Of a stretch of DNA of 64,000 bases, positions 54,053 to 63,365 are shown one piece after another; the first letter of the stretch is position 1, and each line of letters begins with the position of its first letter. Under the pieces are notes generated by a model that had not been told where the DNA came from, did no database searches, and saw only the letters and a list, made by a program, of their open reading frames with translations. The stretch is taken from positions 1,240,001-1,304,000 of the forward strand of contig NZ_AP031497.1 of the NCBI RefSeq assembly GCF_042853465.1, in the 5' to 3' direction. This DNA comes from Simiduia litorea. GTDB lineage: Bacteria; Pseudomonadota; Gammaproteobacteria; Pseudomonadales; Cellvibrionaceae. A program made the translations under genes and the position numbers.

Positions 54053-56350
54053 ATGCATAGCTACCAACCGAAGTATTTAAAGCGTCGTCACTTAGCGACA
54101 GCCGTTGCGGCTGCGCTGCTGGGTACTGGAATGTCTGCCACTGTGCAGGCACAAAGCTGGCTGGAAGAAGTCACCGTTACCGCGACCAAGCGTGCGGAAA
54201 ATGTGCAAGATGTGCCTTTGGCCATTTCCGCTTTCACCGGTGACTTCACCAAAGACAATAATCTTGATGACGTTAAAGATCTTATTAACATTACGCCCGG
54301 TATTACCGGCAACTCCAAAGATTCTTTTTTGGATGCCGTGAGCGTGCGCGGTATTCGCACCCAAGATTTTGGTGTGGGTGGCGATCCCTCGGCGGCGTTT
54401 TTCAAGAATGATTTTTACGAAGGCCGCAACGGTGCTGCCGTCACCAGTTTGTACGATATGGAGCGCTCGGAAGTGCTGCGCGGGCCGCAGGGCTTTTTGT
54501 TTGGTCGCTCATCCATTGGTGGTGCTATCAGTGTGCACACGGCTAAGCCAGAAATTGGTGGTACTAACTCGGGCTACATTGACCTAGATATGGGTGAGCG
54601 CGGCCATGGCGTTATTGAGGGCGCGATCAACTTGCCGGTGAATGACAATTTCGCCATGCGCTTGGCCGGTTATCACTCAGAGGAGGATGGCTATGTTAAA
54701 AATTTCTCCGGTGGCCCAGATTTAATCGCGCACGATAAGTCTGCCATCCGTGGGTCCACGGCTTATCAGAGTGGCAAGCTCGGTATAGATACCACCGTTG
54801 AATATGAAACCCGCGAGCAATCTGGTTCTGTGTACCGCGCCGTTACCGAAGGCGACCATTGGGATGCGGTGAATGGTGCCAATGGCCCGATTGACGTGCG
54901 CGGCGATGAGCGCGAAGTCGATCTCGATCTCGCCGATGGCGAGGCCGACGACGCCGATATTTTAACGCTCGGTTTAAAACTGACTTACGATTTAGGTTTC
55001 GCCGAATTAAGTTCCAACACCGGCTATAAAGATCATGATTACTTCTATTCGGAAGATTATGACGGCACCCCCGTCAACTTAAATACTTATCATCAGGATC
55101 AAGAAGGTGATTATTTTCAGCAGGAATTCAGGCTAACGTCCACCGGTAGCGATCCGCTGTCTTGGTATGCCGGCGTTTCTTATTATAAAGAAAAGTTGGA
55201 TGCAAATTTCCGTTTTACCATGGCTGAAGATGCCTACTGTAATTACTATTATGCCGATACGTGTGCTAATTACTTCACCGATTTTTACCCATCGGCAAGC
55301 GGTAATTTGATCGAGCAAAACCATGTCAAAGCCGACTACGAAGGTTGGGCCGGTTATGTGGACTTAAGTTATGCGTTCAGTGAGGCGTGGGATGCGAGTA
55401 TTGGCGTGCGTTACTCGGATGACAAAAAAACCTTTACCCAAAATGTGCCACGTTCTGATAGCTATATCGCGCAAGTCTTTGAATCTGGTTGGGCTTACGG
55501 TTTCGTCACCGACGGTGCAATAACCCAATCTGAAAGCTGGCAGGACACCACCATGCGCGCGATCGTGCGCTACCGCCCTACCGATACGGCTATGGTATTC
55601 GCGAGTTACACACAAGGTTACAAGCCTGGTGGTTTCGGAACATTTAGTTTAGATGTGGATGATGATTTTGTTTGGGGCCAAGAAGTGGCCGCGGGCGATT
55701 ATCCGCTCGATACTTTCGATCCTGAAACCGTTGACTCCTTCGAGCTTGGTTATAAAGATAGCTTGTTTGACGGCAAGGCAAATCTCACCCTAACCGCGTT
55801 CATGTACGACTACAAAGATTTACAAGTTGTGGTTGCCGATGGCGGTGCTTCGAGTGTACAGAATGCGGGTAAAGTGGATGGTCGCGGTTTAGAGGGCACC
55901 ATTACCGCCGCCCTGTCGGATAATTGGGATCTGTATTTAGCCGCTGGTTATTTGGATACTGAAGCGACAGATATGGCAGCCATTTGCGACGACTGTGAAG
56001 GCTCTAGCTTATTTTGGTCGCCAGAATTTTCAGGTAGTGCGGTGTTGAATATGCATTACCCTGTAACCAATGGTCAGATCATCGGTAATTTGGGCGTCAC
56101 CTTTGAATCCGAGCGTGGCGGCGGTTGGGAGCAGCTTGATGAGACCAAAATTGACGCCTATCAGGAGTGGAATCTCCGCGTAGGTTACCGCTCCGATGAT
56201 AAGTGGTCGTTGATTGGCTACGTGGAAAATTTAACCGATCAAAATACCTATGACGGTATGAACAACAATGAAGGCTTAGTGCCCGCGCATTTCTTTGGCC
56301 CTAGTCGTCCTCGCACCATTGGCGTGAGTTTCGGTTATGAATGGGAATAA
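54053..56350 (+). CDS. TonB-dependent receptor, copy 1
   Basis: About 765 aa outer-membrane receptor. Signal peptide (RRHLATAVAAALLGTG...VQAQ), a TonB box-like LEEVTVTATKR, plug domain with ERSEVLRGPQGFLFGRSSIGGAIS, and a beta-barrel ending GVSFGYEWE. Ligand unknown. The start is chosen at 54053 (GAGGA); 54035 is also possible. A terminator follows at 56371. Pairs with the sulfotransferase immediately upstream. Confidence 0.9.
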   Translation: MHSYQPKYLKRRHLATAVAAALLGTGMSATVQAQSWLEEVTVTATKRAENVQDVPLAISAFTGDFTKDNNLDDVKDLINITPGITGNSKDSFLDAVSVRGIRTQDFGVGGDPSAAFFKNDFYEGRNGAAVTSLYDMERSEVLRGPQGFLFGRSSIGGAISVHTAKPEIGGTNSGYIDLDMGERGHGVIEGAINLPVNDNFAMRLAGYHSEEDGYVKNFSGGPDLIAHDKSAIRGSTAYQSGKLGIDTTVEYETREQSGSVYRAVTEGDHWDAVNGANGPIDVRGDEREVDLDLADGEADDADILTLGLKLTYDLGFAELSSNTGYKDHDYFYSEDYDGTPVNLNTYHQDQEGDYFQQEFRLTSTGSDPLSWYAGVSYYKEKLDANFRFTMAEDAYCNYYYADTCANYFTDFYPSASGNLIEQNHVKADYEGWAGYVDLSYAFSEAWDASIGVRYSDDKKTFTQNVPRSDSYIAQVFESGWAYGFVTDGAITQSESWQDTTMRAIVRYRPTDTAMVFASYTQGYKPGGFGTFSLDVDDDFVWGQEVAAGDYPLDTFDPETVDSFELGYKDSLFDGKANLTLTAFMYDYKDLQVVVADGGASSVQNAGKVDGRGLEGTITAALSDNWDLYLAAGYLDTEATDMAAICDDCEGSSLFWSPEFSGSAVLNMHYPVTNGQIIGNLGVTFESERGGGWEQLDETKIDAYQEWNLRVGYRSDDKWSLIGYVENLTDQNTYDGMNNNEGLVPAHFFGPSRPRTIGVSFGYEWE

Positions 56351-56370
56351 GTCGCTTTAACTAGGACATA

Positions 56371-56400
56371 AAAAAAGCCCGCAACTTGCGGGCTTTTTTT
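56371..56400 (+). terminator. Rho-independent terminator after TonB receptor 1
   Basis: GCCCGC-AACTT-GCGGGC stem-loop flanked by an A-run and followed by seven T. The symmetric A and T runs would allow function on both strands. Confidence 0.92.
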
Positions 56401-56422
56401 ATGTTTGCATGGGCTGTGGGTG

Positions 56423-56453
56423 AGCTTGTACTTTTATTCCATTGCTGGTACAA
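56423..56453 (+). promoter_or_regulatory. Degenerate MocR-type operator pair upstream of the mocR-like gene
   Basis: AGCTTGTACTT (56423-56433) and TGCTGGTACAA (56443-56453) each match the local motif AACTGGTNCTA at about eight of eleven positions, 20 bp apart. Suggests autoregulation. Confidence 0.4.
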
Positions 56454-56482
56454 AAGTACTATTGCAGGCGTTGAGAAAATAG

Positions 56483-58306
56483 ATGCTAGAAAACCTTATC
56501 AGCCTTGAGGGCGATTCAGATGTTAATTTACAGGCGCAGTTGCGTCAGCAAATTGTCGATTTGGTTTCCAAGGCGCTTATTCCACCGGGTAAACGATTAC
56601 CATCGTCACGCAAGCTTGCCGATCATTTAGGTATTGCGCGCAATACGGCTGTGTTGGCGTATCAACAACTGATCGATGAAGGTTATTTAGTTAGCCGCGA
56701 GCGCAGTGGTATTTATGTCAACGAAGCGATGTTGGTGGACTTGCCGACGCAGCTGGCCGATCGCATTCCTAATCCTGCTGCCGGTGCTTTTTGGCGCGGC
56801 CGCTTAGCGCAGCATTGTGCGCTCGACGAAGGATTTGTTACGCCGCCTAACTGGCAAGATTACCCCTTTCCGTTCTTAGAAGGAGAGTTCGATCAGTCGC
56901 TGTTTCCGGTGGCCGAGTGGCGTGAGGCTAGCCGGCTTTCCTTGGGGGTGCGGGAAATTCACGATTGGTCTAAAGCGCGCGGCGATGCCGATGACCCACT
57001 CTTAATTGAGCAGATTAGAACGAAAATATTACCGCGCCGCGGTATTTCCGCCCGCTCCGATGAAATACTTATTACCAATGGGGCGCAGCAAGGTCTGTCG
57101 CTGTTATCGCAACTTTTATTTAGTGGCGACACAACCGTGGCGGTGGAAGAGCCTGGCTACCCAGATTTTCGCAGTTTGGTGCAGCGCCAAGGGGCAAGGA
57201 TACAGTTTATTCCTGTTGATCATCACGGTGTGCAGACCGAAAGAAATGATGGCAGCGCTCAATATGTTTATGTGACGCCAAGCCATCAAGTGCCCACCAC
57301 TGTTACCCTTAGCTCAGAGCGACGGGTTGAACTGTTGGCGCAGGCGAGTCAATTTGATCAAGTGATTATCGAGGATGATTTCGATAGTGAAACCAATTTT
57401 CTGGGCAACCCACACGCGGCAATAAAAAGCTTAGATGTCGATGGCCGTGTCATCTATTTGGGGAGTTTGTCGAAAACGTTATCGGCAGGATTGCGTTTAG
57501 GTTTTATGATTGCCTCGCCCGAACTGATTCGCGCGGTGCGCGAGCAGCGGCGTTTGATGTCGCGTTTTCCCGCCGCCAATAATCAGCGCACGGCAGCCCT
57601 ATTTTTATCCCTCGGCCATTACGATGCAACTTCCCGACGCTTGCAGAAAATTTTCAAGGAACGCTGGACCGAATTGCGCAACGCGTTGAATTATTACCTC
57701 ACCAAAGCCGTATTTACCATGCAGTCCGAGGGTGGCACCTGTTGTTGGGTACAAGGGCCGCCGGGTTTGCATGTGGAAGACCTCTGCCGAGAGGCCGATA
57801 AGCGCGGTATTCTTATCGAACCGGTTGGTCATTTCTACGGCGCGCAAACAAATCTACAGCCGTGTTTTCGCTTGGGTGTGAGTAGCTTGCCGCTGGAGAA
57901 AATTCGACCGGGTATCGCAAAATTGGCTGAGTTAATTAAGTCCCTGTCGAGCCCGCCGGAGGCTGCTTTAGATATTAATCTGGCGAGTTGGTTGACCAGC
58001 AAAGCCTTAACAGCGGCGTTAAGTGGTGCGCGCTTGTTAACCAAAACCGTGTACGGTCAACCTTTGACCATCGACTTGTTTGCCGACGGTCGCATGGTAG
58101 GTCACGCCGGTTTTGCCAATGAAGAGCAAGATGAGGGCCGCTGGTGGGTAGCCGATGATCAATTTCATCGGCAGTGGAATCTGTGGTCATTTGCTGAGCC
58201 GCGCAGTTTTTATACCGTGATAGAGCAAGAGCAAATCCGCTGGTATGGCGCCGATCGCAGTTTTATCGATAGCGGTATTATTCGAACCCACGAACATCGG
58301 GCCTAA
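56483..58306 (+). CDS. MocR/GabR-type transcriptional regulator with extra C-terminal domain
   Basis: 607 aa. GntR winged helix at the N-terminus (about 15-80, LPSSRKLADHLGIARNTAVLAYQQL), a fold-type I aminotransferase-like domain (about 110-480) with the PLP lysine K331 in SLSKTLSAGLRLG and Asp in IIEDDFDSE. Typical MocR proteins end near 450-500 aa; here a further 110 residues follow (from about 498), rich in Trp and aromatic residues (GRWWVADDQFHRQWNLWSF). The PLP domain probably senses an amine. It likely controls the nitrilase, receptor and MFS genes through AACTGGTNCTA sites. Confidence 0.88.
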   Translation: MLENLISLEGDSDVNLQAQLRQQIVDLVSKALIPPGKRLPSSRKLADHLGIARNTAVLAYQQLIDEGYLVSRERSGIYVNEAMLVDLPTQLADRIPNPAAGAFWRGRLAQHCALDEGFVTPPNWQDYPFPFLEGEFDQSLFPVAEWREASRLSLGVREIHDWSKARGDADDPLLIEQIRTKILPRRGISARSDEILITNGAQQGLSLLSQLLFSGDTTVAVEEPGYPDFRSLVQRQGARIQFIPVDHHGVQTERNDGSAQYVYVTPSHQVPTTVTLSSERRVELLAQASQFDQVIIEDDFDSETNFLGNPHAAIKSLDVDGRVIYLGSLSKTLSAGLRLGFMIASPELIRAVREQRRLMSRFPAANNQRTAALFLSLGHYDATSRRLQKIFKERWTELRNALNYYLTKAVFTMQSEGGTCCWVQGPPGLHVEDLCREADKRGILIEPVGHFYGAQTNLQPCFRLGVSSLPLEKIRPGIAKLAELIKSLSSPPEAALDINLASWLTSKALTAALSGARLLTKTVYGQPLTIDLFADGRMVGHAGFANEEQDEGRWWVADDQFHRQWNLWSFAEPRSFYTVIEQEQIRWYGADRSFIDSGIIRTHEHRA

Positions 58307-58338
58307 CTGGTGCTATCACAGCCAGTAAACTGGTTCTA
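58305..58338 (+). promoter_or_regulatory. Predicted MocR operator pair upstream of the nitrilase gene
   Basis: AACTGGTGCTA (58305-58315, overlapping the mocR-like stop codon) and AACTGGTTCTA (58328-58338), direct repeats 23 bp apart. Direct repeats of CTGG-type words are known operators of MocR relatives such as TauR. Confidence 0.7.
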
Positions 58339-58431
58339 ATTATCTCTGCTTTGATTTCTTATGCTTGGCCTTAGATTGGCGCAGCGCTCTGTTTGGCGCA
58401 TGGCCACTAAAAATATTCAAGGGGTCGTTGC

Positions 58432-59286
58432 ATGAGCCGATTTGCGGTTGCCGGTTTACAGCTTGCACTAAATAACCAAAATAATATTGATGAAATCGTC
58501 AAGGAAGTCGGCGCTGTTAAAAAGCGTTTTCCTTGGGTTCAAATGATCGTTGTGGGTGAGCTGGCATTGTTTGGCCCTTCCACAGATAACGCCGTGCGCA
58601 CCGATCATGAGGTTTTTGCGGTGTTGGCGGCGACTGCGCGCGACAACGCGGTTTGGTTAATCCCTGGTTCGTTGTTTGTCGCCGAAGGTCAGCGTGTTTA
58701 TAACGTCACACCGGTATTCAACCCCGAGGGTGTGGAAGTCACGAGTTACCGCAAAATTTTTCCGTTCACACCCTATGAAAAAGGTGTCACACCGGGTGCC
58801 GAATGCTGTGTATTCGACGTACCCGATGTGGGGCGGTTCGGCGTGTCTATCTGCTACGACATGTGGTTTCCCGAAGTGTCGCGCACATTGGCTTGGATGG
58901 GGGCCGAAGTCATCATTCATCCCACCATGACTAATACCATTGATCGCGACGTGGAAGTCTCGTTGGTGCGCGCCAATGCGGTGTCGAATCAAGTGTACTT
59001 TATCGATATCAACGTTGCCGGACGCTTAGGCAATGGCCGCTCTGTGGTGGCCGGTCCCGGTGGCGAAATTATTCACGAGGCCGGTGAGGTGCGCGAAATT
59101 ATTGCGGTAGAGCTGGACTTGGCTTATCTGCGCCGCTGCCGCGAGCGCGGCTGGCAAAACTTGGGTCAGGTGCTGAAAAGTTGGCGTGATTGCGATGTAA
59201 ATTTTCCGCCTTACAGCGAAGGTGTGAAAAATTCAGCAAGCTTACAATCTTTGGGTGAGTTAGTGGTGCCAAAGACAGAAAAATAA
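58432..59286 (+). CDS. Nitrilase-family carbon-nitrogen hydrolase
   Basis: 284-aa cytoplasmic amidohydrolase. The catalytic triad is visible: E43 (VVGELALFG), K108 (SYRKIFPF) and C141 (GVSICYDMWFPE). The family hydrolyses amides, N-carbamoyl compounds or nitriles; the second glutamate region and 284-aa length favour an amidase rather than a true nitrilase. Preceded by two predicted MocR operators and followed by a TonB receptor on the same strand. Confidence 0.9.
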   Translation: MSRFAVAGLQLALNNQNNIDEIVKEVGAVKKRFPWVQMIVVGELALFGPSTDNAVRTDHEVFAVLAATARDNAVWLIPGSLFVAEGQRVYNVTPVFNPEGVEVTSYRKIFPFTPYEKGVTPGAECCVFDVPDVGRFGVSICYDMWFPEVSRTLAWMGAEVIIHPTMTNTIDRDVEVSLVRANAVSNQVYFIDINVAGRLGNGRSVVAGPGGEIIHEAGEVREIIAVELDLAYLRRCRERGWQNLGQVLKSWRDCDVNFPPYSEGVKNSASLQSLGELVVPKTEK

Positions 59287-59291
59287 TTACT

Positions 59292-59324
59292 AACTGGCTC
59301 TACTAATAGACAGAACTGGTACTA
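59292..59324 (+). promoter_or_regulatory. Predicted MocR operator pair upstream of TonB receptor 2
   Basis: AACTGGCTCTA (59292-59302) and AACTGGTACTA (59314-59324), direct repeats 22 bp apart, about 65-95 bp before the receptor start. Confidence 0.7.
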
Positions 59325-59388
59325 CGGAATCTAAAACTGACCAGATACAGTGTTGATAACAAAACTATAATGGCGAGGCACGGGTCCT

Positions 59389-61752
59389 ATGAAAAACAAA
59401 CATCAAAATTTATCAAAAAATGTACTGGCATTGGCGATAGCTGCCACGGGCTTTAGTCTTCCTACTGTGGCGGCCGAAGAACCCGTCGTGCTAGAAGAAG
59501 TTCTGGTTACTGCTGGGCGTAGGGAGCAATCAGTCCAGGATATTCCGTACAATATTTCCTCGGTATCGGGTGATAAACTGGACGCATCGCAGATCATTGA
59601 TGCGGCCGAAATGATTCGTAATTTCGCGGGCATATCGCTTGTGGATCGGGGTTTTCGTAACTCTGGTGTTACCAATGGCATTATGATTCGCGGTATTAAT
59701 GTCGAATCGGGTGCGACCGGTGATGTGGCGCTGTCAACGGTGCCCACGGTTTCAACCTACGTTAATGATACGCCGCTCTACGCCAATTTTTTATTAAAAG
59801 ATATCGAGCGTGTTGAAGTGTTGCGTGGCCCACAGGGCACACTCTATGGCTCTGGAGCGCTGGGCGGTACAGTGCGTTATATCATGGCCGAACCGGATAC
59901 ACAGGCGCTTGATGGTAAGGTGAGCGGCAGTTACTCGCAAACCGAAGGTTCTAACGGTTTTAATTGGACTGTGGATGGCATGCTCAATCTTCCTTTGGGG
60001 GATACCTTGGCGGCGCGTATTTATGCCAGTAAAGTCGATGCGGCGGGTGTGACCGATTACAAAAATATTTACGTTTTGGATGACCGTGGTATTCCAGTGG
60101 CTGAAGGCGGTGATGTATTAGCCGGTGACCCTGTATACACAAGCAAAAAAGATGCAGACACTGTTGATATCGATTTTGTTCGCGCGGCACTGAAGTTCGA
60201 ACCTTCAGTAAACTTTGACGCCTTGCTGTCTTTCCAGATGCAAAAAGATGACATTGGTGGCCGACGTCAGGAAACCCCAGGGGCTGATGGTTATGGCAAT
60301 GCCTACGGCGATTACGAAAATGGTTCCATTCAGCTTGAGCCTTCTTCGCGCGACGTTAGTCTCGCAAGCTTGGAAATGGAGTTGGATGTTGGCTTTGCCT
60401 CTGTCGTATCGTCCACCTCTGTATACGATCACTCAGGTGAAAGTGTCAGTGAGAACACGGGTTTTTATGCGCAACTAGGTTGGATCTCTGGCTACTACTA
60501 TGACTTACCTCGCCCCATGGCGAGTGCGGTGCGCGAATATGAAGATAAGGCATTTGTTCAGGAGTTGCGTTTAGTTTCCAATGCGGGGGGCGCGATTGAT
60601 TATGTGGCTGGTCTTTATTACATGGATCAAGACCTAGGCTCGGTTCAAAATTCCTATTTACCAGGCTTTACCGATTACACCATTGCGCTTTGGGGCGATC
60701 AATTTACCACAGGCACTGATCAAGATTGGGCCTATGATCGCAATGAGACATTCAAAGATCGCGCGGCTTTTGGTGAACTCACTTGGCATATGAGCGATGT
60801 TTTACATTTAACCCTCGGCGCGCGCTATTTCGATAATCAGTTTGAGAACAACACCTTTATTGCACTACCTATGTATGATGCCGATAACGGTCGAGCGTCT
60901 GATTTTAGCTTCGATGATTCTGGCACCCTGTTTAAAGTTAACTTAGCGTGGGATATCAGCGCTGATACCATGGCTTACGCCACTATATCGGAAGGTTATC
61001 GTCGCGGCGGTTCCAATGCGGTGCCGACTGAAGGCAACTTTGGTGAGCCCAATGGCGAGGTATTTAATAGTTACGCGCCCGACAGTGTTGTCAATTACGA
61101 GATAGGTATTAAGGGTGGGTCTCAAGCCTGGCAGTACACGCTGTCAGCTTTCCAAGTTGATTGGCAAGATATTCAAGTTAACGGTTCTACGGCTTGGTAT
61201 GGGTATTTTGTTGTCTACAATGGCGACGAGGCACGCAGTAGAGGTGTTGAATTAGAGTTTACCGGCCAATTAACAGATAACCTCCGTATCAATGGTGGTT
61301 ATGCCTATGTTAATGCCGAACTCACTAAAGATTTGATATCACCGCAATTTGGTAACACGGTGGCTGAAGCGGGTCGACGTCTTCCAGGTTCACCTGAGCA
61401 TTCGCTGTCGGCCTCGCTCGAACACAGTATGTCGTTGGCGAGTGGTTTGCAGGTTATTAACCGGTTAAGTGCTTACTATCAGTCGGATTCTCTCAATACT
61501 ATTGTGGAAGATTCTTCCCTCGATGTGGAGTTTGATGGCTTCGGGCTGTGGAACTACGTTGGCACTGTCGCTAGCGATAGCTGGGATGTTAGCGCCTTCG
61601 TTAAAAATATCGCCAATGAAAAAGGTGTAACAGGCGCATTAACGGACGGTTACATGGGTAGTGAACCAAGCGAAAATTACTACGGTAATGGTGCTAAAAA
61701 CTACATCACTATGCCGCGCACTTTGGGCCTTGCTTTTAATTATCACTTTTAA
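59389..61752 (+). CDS. TonB-dependent receptor, copy 2
   Basis: 787 aa. Signal peptide ending PTVAAEE, TonB box-like LEEVLVTAGRRE, plug with ERVEVLRGPQGTLYGSGALGGTVRYI, then a barrel ending GLAFNYHF with terminal Phe. Of the oligomeric TonB receptor family used for sugars, peptides and other nutrients as well as siderophores; ligand unknown. Predicted MocR target. It is followed by a terminator and the second sulfotransferase. Confidence 0.92.
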   Translation: MKNKHQNLSKNVLALAIAATGFSLPTVAAEEPVVLEEVLVTAGRREQSVQDIPYNISSVSGDKLDASQIIDAAEMIRNFAGISLVDRGFRNSGVTNGIMIRGINVESGATGDVALSTVPTVSTYVNDTPLYANFLLKDIERVEVLRGPQGTLYGSGALGGTVRYIMAEPDTQALDGKVSGSYSQTEGSNGFNWTVDGMLNLPLGDTLAARIYASKVDAAGVTDYKNIYVLDDRGIPVAEGGDVLAGDPVYTSKKDADTVDIDFVRAALKFEPSVNFDALLSFQMQKDDIGGRRQETPGADGYGNAYGDYENGSIQLEPSSRDVSLASLEMELDVGFASVVSSTSVYDHSGESVSENTGFYAQLGWISGYYYDLPRPMASAVREYEDKAFVQELRLVSNAGGAIDYVAGLYYMDQDLGSVQNSYLPGFTDYTIALWGDQFTTGTDQDWAYDRNETFKDRAAFGELTWHMSDVLHLTLGARYFDNQFENNTFIALPMYDADNGRASDFSFDDSGTLFKVNLAWDISADTMAYATISEGYRRGGSNAVPTEGNFGEPNGEVFNSYAPDSVVNYEIGIKGGSQAWQYTLSAFQVDWQDIQVNGSTAWYGYFVVYNGDEARSRGVELEFTGQLTDNLRINGGYAYVNAELTKDLISPQFGNTVAEAGRRLPGSPEHSLSASLEHSMSLASGLQVINRLSAYYQSDSLNTIVEDSSLDVEFDGFGLWNYVGTVASDSWDVSAFVKNIANEKGVTGALTDGYMGSEPSENYYGNGAKNYITMPRTLGLAFNYHF

Positions 61753-61762
61753 ACTTCCCTCC

Positions 61763-61813
61763 GGTGTATTTTCCTGCGCATGACGTTGTGGCGCGGGGAA
61801 ATACACCCTTTTT
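61763..61813 (+). terminator. Rho-independent terminator after TonB receptor 2
   Basis: GGTGTATTT pairs with AAATACACC around a GC-containing interior (CCTGCGC...GCGCGGG), then CTTTTT. Confidence 0.85.
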
Positions 61814-61866
61814 ACCTTCACTCGATATTCGATATACTCAAATTTTTTTCATGTTGTTGGTTATTT

Positions 61867-63252
61867 ATGACAGTATCGGCGCTTGATCGGTTAGAGCACT
61901 TGCTGCGCAGTCAGCAGATGATCGCGGCCGAGGCAGAGGCTACGACGCTGGTGCAGGCAATTTTTCGCGCCACCGTATCGGCACCTTACTTGGATAGGTT
62001 GGCATTTTACCTCGGGCGCATGCACCGGCATGAGGAGGCCTTGGCCTGTTACGATCGCGCCCTGGTGTTAATGCCGCAAGATGCTTCGCTGCATTATAAT
62101 CGCGCGATGGTGCTAAGATTTTTGGGGCGATCACAGGAGGCCGAAACGGCGATCAATTCCTGTTTACACTTGGCGCCTGATGATGCCGAAGCTGTTGCAT
62201 TGCGTACAGACTTACGCACACAAACTGCAGAGCTAAATCACATCGAATCTATTCGTGCGACGCTGGCTAGAGTAACCGATGATGTCAGTCGAACCAAGCT
62301 TCATTATGCCTTGGCCAAAGAATTAGAAGATGTAGGCGAATATGAACAGTCCTTTGCCGCCTTAACTCGGGGGGCAAACTTGCGTCGTGCGCGAATGCAA
62401 TATCAGGTTGCAAACGACCTTGAGGTCATGGCCGCTATCGAAGCAACATACAGTAAAGATTTTTTTCGCACCCACCAAACCAAAGGTTTTCCGAGCAAGG
62501 AGCCGATTTTTATTCTAGGTATGCCGCGCGTAGGCTCGACATTGCTGGAGCGCATGTTGGCCAGCCATAGTTTAATAAAGTCGGCCGGCGAGCTCGATAA
62601 TTTTGCCCAGAATATGATGGCGCTGGTCGATAAAACGCAAGCAAGTGGCGGTAGGCGTGCTTTGGTACAGGCAACGCGCGACCTAGATTTTTCTCAGCTG
62701 GGTAAAAACTATATTCATTCCACCCGCCCCCTTACGGGTGATACTCCCTATTTTATTGATAAGTTGCCACTGAATTTTTTGTATGTGGGGCTTATTGCTT
62801 GTGCGCTGCCCAATGCGACGATTATTCATATCCATAGAAACCCGATGGATAGTTGTTACGCTATGTACAAGCGGTTGTTTCATAATGCCTATCCCTTTTC
62901 GTACCAGTTGGAAGAGTTGGCACAGTATTATGCGGGTTACCAGCGGCTAATGTCGCATTGGCAGAGCGTGTTGCCTGATCGCATTATCTCTGTTGGATAT
63001 GAGGCCCTGATCAGTAATCCAGAGCAAACGCTTGGTCCTGTTCTGGCCACTATCGGCATTGATTTTGAACCTGCTTGCTTGGCTTTTGATAAAAATAAAA
63101 GTGCCAGTACAACGGCCAGCGCAACTCAGGTTCGACAGAAAATTTATCGTTCCTCAATGCAGAAATGGCGCCATTACGAACAGCAATTGGAGCCGCTGAA
63201 AGTGGCATTGGTGGCTGCGGGTGTGAATCTTGATCTGGACTCACGGCACTGA
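61867..63252 (+). CDS. TPR-repeat sulfotransferase, copy 2
   Basis: 461 aa from the ATG at 61867. Two or three TPR repeats (LGRMHRHEEALACYDRALVLMP...LHYNRAMVLRFLGRSQEAE) and a helical linker, then the sulfotransferase domain: PAPS loop ILGMPRVGSTLLERML, FIDKLPLNFLYVGLI and IIHIHRNPMDSCYAMYKRLF. Cytoplasmic. It shares domain order with copy 1 but has fewer TPR units and lies after rather than before its receptor. Confidence 0.9.
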   Translation: MTVSALDRLEHLLRSQQMIAAEAEATTLVQAIFRATVSAPYLDRLAFYLGRMHRHEEALACYDRALVLMPQDASLHYNRAMVLRFLGRSQEAETAINSCLHLAPDDAEAVALRTDLRTQTAELNHIESIRATLARVTDDVSRTKLHYALAKELEDVGEYEQSFAALTRGANLRRARMQYQVANDLEVMAAIEATYSKDFFRTHQTKGFPSKEPIFILGMPRVGSTLLERMLASHSLIKSAGELDNFAQNMMALVDKTQASGGRRALVQATRDLDFSQLGKNYIHSTRPLTGDTPYFIDKLPLNFLYVGLIACALPNATIIHIHRNPMDSCYAMYKRLFHNAYPFSYQLEELAQYYAGYQRLMSHWQSVLPDRIISVGYEALISNPEQTLGPVLATIGIDFEPACLAFDKNKSASTTASATQVRQKIYRSSMQKWRHYEQQLEPLKVALVAAGVNLDLDSRH

Positions 63253-63255
63253 TCG

Positions 63256-63289
63256 AACTGGTGCTATTAAACGCCTCTCACTGCTTTAC
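63256..63289 (+). promoter_or_regulatory. Predicted MocR operator upstream of the MFS gene
   Basis: AACTGGTGCTA (63256-63266) is a full match. CACTGCTTTAC 23 bp later is a weak second copy and overlaps a small CACTG-CTTTA-CAGTG hairpin. Confidence 0.55.
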
Positions 63290-63365
63290 AGTGGGGTTTC
63301 ATTAGGCCGCGAGCGCTCGGTTGTTAGTCGCGCCTAAACCCTTTCCCCTTAGTATGGACAATTGA

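Noticed and set aside
63279..63293. Terminator after sulfotransferase 2
   Set aside because: The CACTG-CTTTA-CAGTG stem is only five pairs and is followed by GGGGTTTC, which is too weak; it may simply overlap the operator.
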